Assembly: GCA_035546335.1 (NCBI GenBank)
Contig: DATKDP010000003.1
Span: forward strand, 1 to 9,917
Source of the DNA: DATKDP01 sp035546335
GTDB lineage: Bacteria > Acidobacteriota > Thermoanaerobaculia > Gp7-AA8
Direction of reading: 5' to 3'
DNA length: 9,917 nt
The position numbers and the translations under genes are program-made. Numbering within the stretch: position 1 is the first letter of the stretch; every line of letters begins with the position of its first letter. Of the stretch, positions 7,001-9,917 are shown piece by piece. The notes under the pieces are model-generated. The model was not told the origin of the DNA. It saw only the letters and a list, made by a program, of their open reading frames with translations, and did not search any database.

Positions 7001-7235
7001 GGACAATCTCGCGACCGCATTCCTCGTCGCCGGTGCCCCGGCAGTCATTGCAGCGAAGTGGAGCGTCAGCGACGAGCTGGCACCGGCGGTCGCCACCGCA
7101 TTCCATCGAGAGATGGCCGGCGGCGACGATCCAGCAGTGGCGGCGCAAAAAACGCTGCTGACATCTCCCTCGCTCGGGCTCGTCGTCGTCGGAGCCTCGA
7201 GACATCTCATCAGACCGGAAGGAGAGCAAAAATGA
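4098..7235 (+). CDS. membrane-anchored TPR-CHAT domain (caspase-like) protease
   Basis: The product has 1045 residues. A basic N-terminus (MRMRNRR) is followed by one hydrophobic segment (about 11-30), a signal-anchor that would place most of the protein outside the cytoplasm. Residues about 105-640 are Ala/Leu/Arg-rich helical repeats of TPR type, with repeated patterns such as AHLLLGESLTAAGALASLAE (108-127), LASALYSQGRIDDAERLLEQL (368-388) and RALEIIEEKRRGI (631-643). FDLSERSRARALLDRFELRD (677-696) is the usual link into CHAT. The CHAT domain (about 720-1030) has FHVAGHAVAL with catalytic His910 and IVYLSACSSA with catalytic Cys956, then DGVDNLATAFLVAGAPAVIAAKWSVSD (966-992), the conserved CHAT end, so the dyad looks intact. 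CHAT enzymes are clan CD (caspase/separase-like) peptidases, often controlled by their TPR part. The Shine-Dalgarno before 4098 is weak, and ATG 4104 is an equal alternative. It is the first gene of a three-gene operon, overlapping the next gene by ATGA. Its target and trigger are unknown; no gasdermin, CRISPR or nucleotide-signalling gene is adjacent in this window. Confidence 0.88.
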   Translation: MRMRNRRLLRLGLTISSAIVLAICVTSGVARWKKPRETSVDRLVRVLASMPKRPVAGRLSPPFDVHVSHATARAPGKDAPTHALTAAAAEVILGSEEEGMQPGFAAVAHLLLGESLTAAGALASLAESNPTPDVLANLAAAYLAVAEQDASFDSNLDALAAADQALAISRSHPAAAFNRAVALARLGFTNEARAAWLDSARTDPSSDWARESQLEAERLQPPSRTSWRETDAEAAVTAKDDSILRQMIRESPRLARSWAEAVFPARWAEAFLSGDSEAASRAVGSARAIASVLASEVSERMAADAVAVIDGAPGRTASQLAHAYLRYRKGRVMYSEQKPIAAEPLFRESEMLFSLAKSPMALVARYYLASALYSQGRIDDAERLLEQLTADPLAERGYRSLAAQIGWERGLCLVLRGSLSAAIDVYEQSRAGFSEIGDPDSRSAIDQLLANALEEAGDSGRAWIMRQSALETLGFFGRQERRSVFISSTADVLIYRREWRRAAALLEIAVKSAEQVKSAPLATQAHLQRALVRAMQGDAEGSRADLDAAARWRRSVTDEAFAIRLDAQQFFVEAVLAREVDPREAIAGFHRAAVVTRARGGIRSLTWIYLEQSRAERQLGDLVAARASLSRALEIIEEKRRGIHNVEQRALTFAPAAEIFSEAISLEIDAGDAGAAFDLSERSRARALLDRFELRDAAAREVANPYSSTEVRERLAQDAAIILYKSLPGRVAIFVVRPDGVSMATREKQTNEVRRLSLACADALTGRGKDLLACRRTREDLLGSVEHHLAGVTDAVVVLEPGLIEVPFAAIAGPGWRSLTEAPSATIALASALRARQRSVQRESIPVSFAATVFDRSSYPDAAPLRWARHEAEGVAALHPGTLVVAGDEATPDRLVGLLGRATMFHVAGHAVALGPRASQSRLLLAPSSGHDGSLDALRIAALNLSAARIVYLSACSSARPSGRVDGVDNLATAFLVAGAPAVIAAKWSVSDELAPAVATAFHREMAGGDDPAVAAQKTLLTSPSLGLVVVGASRHLIRPEGEQK
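7217..7224 (+). promoter_or_regulatory. Shine-Dalgarno of the lipoprotein gene, inside the CHAT gene
   Basis: GGAAGGAG lies 7 nt before ATG 7232 within the last codons of the CHAT gene. It decides the start of the lipoprotein gene, which otherwise has an open frame reaching back to 7058, and points to translational coupling at the ATGA overlap. Confidence 0.75.
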
Positions 7236-8164
7236 GCAGACGCAATCTCGTATTACTGACAATCGTACTCGTGGCATTCGTCGCATGCGGGGATGGCCAT
7301 GAAAGGAGCCCCCATGTCGCAACGACGGCGTCGTCTCCGCCGGCCACTCAGCCTACAAGCGCAGCCGGGCGATCGACGGCACCGGCAAGCACGGTACACG
7401 TCACCTTCGTCGGGACGAACACCTTCGTGACGGCGCCTGGCAAGGATCTTCGCGTGGCGATGATCAACGGAGACTCCACTGCTCCGCATGATCCCCTTCT
7501 CATCCTTCCCGACGACGTCGAGCCGCCTCAGGGTCAGACGGTCAAGCAATATCTGGAAACCGTTACCGGCGGAACTGTGAGGTGCAGGACAGGCCGCTGC
7601 GAGGTCAAGATTACGAAGCCGATTGCCGTGCGCATCGTGGACGAGGGCGGCAATGGCCTGATGCCCAAGCCGGTCGTGCGGGAGCTGACTTACGATCTGC
7701 TCGTGCCGAGCCTCACGGGGCTCGATCCGACCTTTATCGATCTCAACGACGACTTCGCGAAACAGGTGCCGAGCGGAACTGACATCATCGCATTCTTCGA
7801 CGTCAACGGAGGAACCCTATCGGCCGCTCCCTACTGCGGGTACATGGGAATCGAGCAGTCCGACGGAAGTTACAAGTACGAAAAGTGGGCGAGCCACGTT
7901 TTCCTTGTTGCGAGGACGGAAGCGAAACCGGCGAAGGTTCAGATCGACTCGGGTAGCGGCTGGCAGGACGTTGTCTTCGCCGACTCCAGAGTCATCGACA
8001 TTCGGGTGGAGAATCAGCCGGTGGTTCCGAGACACACGCACTTTGAGATGCACTGGAAAGCATCGAAGGGCAATACCGGGAACGCCCCGGGGTTCAAATA
8101 TGATCGGGCGTGTGACCAACAGGCAGGCACAACAGTCGGTTGCGGAGCGAGCGACTGGCCGTAG
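7232..8164 (+). CDS. putative lipoprotein of unknown function, partner of the CHAT operon
   Basis: I do not recognise this 310-residue protein. The N-terminus MSRRNLVLLTIVLVAFVAC is a short basic stretch, a hydrophobic core and a plausible lipobox (FVAC, lipidated Cys19), so it is probably exported and membrane-tethered. Residues about 20-54 form a Ser/Thr/Pro/Ala linker. The rest looks like one beta-rich globular domain starting at VHVTFVGTNTFV (55-66), with the striking stretch APHDPLLILPDD (84-95). Cysteines at 118/123 and 294/304 are closely spaced and could form disulfides, which fits an extracytoplasmic location. A His cluster, PRHTHFEMHW (266-275; His268, 270, 274), might bind metal or be a contact site. 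It overlaps the CHAT stop codon by 4 nt and is followed 9 nt later by the serine protease gene, so all three are probably made together. It may be a substrate, inhibitor, sensor or adaptor of one of the proteases; the sequence does not say which. Confidence 0.75.
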   Translation: MSRRNLVLLTIVLVAFVACGDGHERSPHVATTASSPPATQPTSAAGRSTAPASTVHVTFVGTNTFVTAPGKDLRVAMINGDSTAPHDPLLILPDDVEPPQGQTVKQYLETVTGGTVRCRTGRCEVKITKPIAVRIVDEGGNGLMPKPVVRELTYDLLVPSLTGLDPTFIDLNDDFAKQVPSGTDIIAFFDVNGGTLSAAPYCGYMGIEQSDGSYKYEKWASHVFLVARTEAKPAKVQIDSGSGWQDVVFADSRVIDIRVENQPVVPRHTHFEMHWKASKGNTGNAPGFKYDRACDQQAGTTVGCGASDWP

Positions 8165-8173
8165 AGGCGATCA

Positions 8174-9430
8174 ATGCGTGCGGCGACAGTCATCGCTTTA
8201 TCCCTCGTCACCTGCTGGAGCAGGCATCAGGCCGCCGAGAGCACGAGTATCTTTCGCGACGCGGCAAGGGTGGCGGCGACTCACAACCGGGTCGCCGCGA
8301 GTCTCTTTCAGAAAATCACGCCCTCGGCCAGTGAGTTCAACAGGGCTCTCGTGGCACGGATCGAGAGGGAGCTCGATAATCGCTCGCTGCAAAGAAAACT
8401 CGATGTAGAGGGAACGGCCCAGGCGATTCGGTTGGATACGGCATTCTCCGGCGTGCCCTCGGCACTCCTGGCGAGAGTCCAGCGGACCGTCGTCATCTAT
8501 CCGGACGAAGGCGGCGACCAGTCGAAGGACGACAGCCGGGAAGAGGCATTCCCGCCCGGTGTGACGAGAACTGCAGACGAAATACGCAACATCGGCGCCG
8601 TCGCAGCCATGGTTCCCATCGATATGTTCGAGATCGGATCGCCGCCATGGAAGCTGAAGCCAGGACTGAGTCTGAATCTTTGTCCGAAGGAGAAGTTCGG
8701 GGACCAGGGGTCGGTCGCGCGGTGCACTGCCTTCCTCGTCGGCGAGTCGACCTTGCTCACCGCCGAACACTGCACTGAGAAGTACGGCAACAACCTCTCT
8801 GAAGATGTCCTATTCGTGTTCGGCTTTCATATGACGAATGGCGTCATCCGGACCGAATTCTCCGATGACGAGGTATTTCGAGGCAGTCTGGTCGACGCCC
8901 ACAGGCCTCTCGACTATGCCGTCATCCAGCTCGACCGGCCAGTCCCGACGTACCAGGATCTGCCGAAGCGGGCAGCGGGTACGAGGATCGTGGATGACGC
9001 GAAGCTCTATGCCATCGGCTATCCGTCCGGCCTGCCGACCAAACTCGCTGGGGGCGCACGGATCCTGCACAACAGCGATGACGATTTTCTGTATGCCACG
9101 CTCGATACGTTCCTCTACAACTCTGGTTCGCCGGTGTTCAATGCAGCGACCCACGAGCTCGAGGGAATGGTCATCAAGGGAGTGGCGGCCGACTACAATT
9201 TAATCAAGTTAGAGAACTGTTGGATCCCCAGACGCTGCGACTCGACCTGCGGTGGTCAAACAGTGACACGGATTACGAGAATCAAGACGGTTATCGAATC
9301 TGCAGCATCGTACAGTGGCATGCCGCTCCCCCCTCACTTGATCGCCAGTTTTTCGAACCACACTCGCCCCAGCGGTGACCTCCGGAAGTTGCGAGAGCGG
9401 CGCGAGAGCACCGTGACGGCGGCGCCGTAG
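8174..9430 (+). CDS. exported trypsin-like (S1 family) serine protease with N-terminal extension
   Basis: The product has 418 residues. The start MRAATVIALSLVTC is hydrophobic and could be a signal peptide cut near RHQAA (17-21); LVTC would be a poor lipobox because of Thr at -1. Residues about 22-165 are a helical and then low-complexity region, possibly a pro-segment. The protease domain follows: CTAFLVGESTLLTAEHC (184-200) with His199, RPLDYAVIQLDRPVP (244-258) with Asp247, IGYPSGLP (281-288), and YNSGSPVFN (315-323) with Ser317, so the triad is complete. The 'NSGSPVFN' form resembles bacterial V8/glutamyl-endopeptidase-like and S1B-type enzymes; cleavage specificity is not predicted. Cys184-Cys200 can form the usual disulfide, and Cys349, 355 and 359 cluster after the Ser. 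AGAGG at 8163-8167 is the ribosome binding site. Residues from about 388 to the end lie antisense to a duplicated piece of the substrate-binding protein gene and are unlikely to be ancestral protease sequence. Confidence 0.85.
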   Translation: MRAATVIALSLVTCWSRHQAAESTSIFRDAARVAATHNRVAASLFQKITPSASEFNRALVARIERELDNRSLQRKLDVEGTAQAIRLDTAFSGVPSALLARVQRTVVIYPDEGGDQSKDDSREEAFPPGVTRTADEIRNIGAVAAMVPIDMFEIGSPPWKLKPGLSLNLCPKEKFGDQGSVARCTAFLVGESTLLTAEHCTEKYGNNLSEDVLFVFGFHMTNGVIRTEFSDDEVFRGSLVDAHRPLDYAVIQLDRPVPTYQDLPKRAAGTRIVDDAKLYAIGYPSGLPTKLAGGARILHNSDDDFLYATLDTFLYNSGSPVFNAATHELEGMVIKGVAADYNLIKLENCWIPRRCDSTCGGQTVTRITRIKTVIESAASYSGMPLPPHLIASFSNHTRPSGDLRKLRERRESTVTAAP

Positions 9431-9459
9431 ATCAAGGGCAAGAGCGGCGTCTCCGAGGC
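9334..9459 (-). pseudogene. fragment of a second substrate-binding protein gene (last 42 codons)
   Basis: Read on the minus strand from 9459 to 9334 this aligns without gaps to 1936-2061, the 3' end of the substrate-binding protein gene. By hand I count about 110 of 126 identical bases, and 34 of 41 residues before the shared TGA. It reads ASETPLLPLIYGAAV... where the intact gene has ASEMPLFPLIYGAAV..., and both end in KLAIK. Most differences are third-position changes in the first half and amino-acid changes in the second, so the piece was once a coding paralogue. Weak similarity runs about 8 nt past the stop. Upstream of 9459 homology ends abruptly. The protease gene reads through it in antisense and takes its stop codon from it. 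Confidence 0.85.
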
Positions 9460-9469
9460 ATGCGGTCCT

Positions 9470-9520
9470 CAGGCGAGTCTCATGGCGTCCCTCCTCACCG
9501 CCGGCGGCCGTGTGGAAATT
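9470..9520 (+). pseudogene. internal fragment of a second PLP decarboxylase gene
   Basis: Seventeen codons, QASLMASLLTAGGRVEI, match residues 365-381 of the intact decarboxylase (QARLMASLLAADDGVEI), with about 43 of 51 bases identical by hand. A weaker match (ACGP against RCCA) may extend it left to about 9458. To the right the similarity stops after 9520. It lies 10 nt from the substrate-binding protein fragment, with both broken 5' sides facing each other. It is too short to be functional. Confidence 0.7.
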
Positions 9521-9850
9521 CCTGCATGTCTGAGAACTATGGGCAATTCACCACGCCTCCTCCGATGCCAGAACCTCCTTCACCCTCGACACATTCACAC
9601 GATGACGGCGATATTCACCAAACGAGCACTGGGCCTGCTTGCTCAAACAACAACTATCCATGATCTTGTGCGCAAGCCGTCGGCAGAGCCTGTCCACAAC
9701 ACGATGGACTTTTGTCGCAACCCGAGGTGCCAAGAGGGACTACTCCCGGGAAGTCGTTGTTCGAACATCCTGGCGCACCGTCCGCCGGCCTCAGTGCTGC
9801 CAGCTCCGGGGAGGTCCCTCGCCTTCCCGCCCCCCACCCGCGAGACTGTG
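9521..9850. other. 330-nt stretch with no supported gene
   Basis: Short frames are open on both strands, but none has a ribosome binding site, recognisable motif or convincing composition. The stretch directly follows the decarboxylase fragment and may be decayed DNA of the same rearrangement. I could not align it to either intact gene beyond 9520. I see no RNA gene, CRISPR array or clear terminator for the protease operon here. Confidence 0.5.
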
Positions 9851-9917
9851 TGAAAACTTTTTGGGTAGAGCGCTAATTTTGAGGTGGACCGCGATAAAAT
9901 AGCACATGCACATCAGA
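9851..9917. other. AT-rich right edge: possible promoter or element end
   Basis: Composition changes sharply to AT-rich. Two similar short motifs, TTTTTGGGTAGAG (9858-9870) and TTTTGAGGTGGAC (9877-9889), follow each other about 19 nt apart, and TAAAAT at 9895-9900 could be a -10 box, with no good -35 at the right distance. This could be the start of the next gene's control region or the repeated end of an insertion sequence; the window stops before this can be decided. Confidence 0.25.

Noticed and set aside
4098..7235. CHAT gene as a type III-E CRISPR protease or gasdermin-activating protease
   Set aside because: No Cas gene, CRISPR array or gasdermin-like small protein is found in the window; shared TPR-CHAT architecture alone does not support it.
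9758..9767. Perfect palindrome tgttcgaaca, considered as an operator or part of a tRNA T-arm
   Set aside because: There is no adjacent gene or promoter on which an operator would act, and no acceptor or anticodon arm can be built around it.

Overview
The window is high-GC bacterial chromosomal DNA. Its heptad-repeat intergenic DNA, its REP-like 'gtcatcctgagcga' palindromes and its large TPR-CHAT protein suggest an Acidobacteriota-like soil or environmental bacterium. That is an inference from style; no marker gene is present to fix the taxonomy.

Layout, left to right. (1) Positions 1-603 hold no convincing gene. They carry two long heptanucleotide arrays in opposite orientation (175-321 and 470-581) flanking a palindromic element (385-456). 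(2) 619-2061 (+) encodes a complete family 5 (peptide/oligopeptide-type) ABC substrate-binding domain with no visible signal peptide and no permease or ATPase gene beside it. (3) 2062-2434 separates two convergent genes and is full of inverted repeats, including a 47+47 nt imperfect palindrome and a perfect 10-bp hairpin. (4) 3826-2435 (-) encodes a PLP-dependent group II (aromatic-amino-acid-type) decarboxylase. (5) From a divergent promoter region near 3835-3990 a tightly packed three-gene operon runs rightwards: a membrane-anchored TPR-CHAT (caspase-like) protease with an intact His/Cys dyad (4098-7235), an unrecognised lipoprotein (7232-8164, 4-nt overlap), and an exported trypsin-like serine protease with an intact triad (8174-9430). 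(6) 9334-9520 holds degraded, rearranged fragments of second copies of the two left-hand genes: the last 42 codons of a substrate-binding protein on the minus strand and 17 codons of a decarboxylase on the plus strand, 10 nt apart. (7) 9521-9917 holds no gene; it ends in an AT-rich stretch that may be the edge of another element or the promoter of the next gene.

The operon reads as a cell-envelope proteolytic module: a TPR sensor/scaffold fused to a caspase-like protease, a secreted partner lipoprotein, and a second secreted protease with a long N-terminal region that may be a pro-segment. That the CHAT enzyme activates the trypsin-like enzyme, or that the lipoprotein is substrate or sensor, is inference from co-transcription and shared localisation. 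The substrate-binding protein and decarboxylase look like a convergent pair that exists in at least one other, decayed copy, which lies just beyond the protease operon and supplies the last ~31 codons of the protease reading frame.
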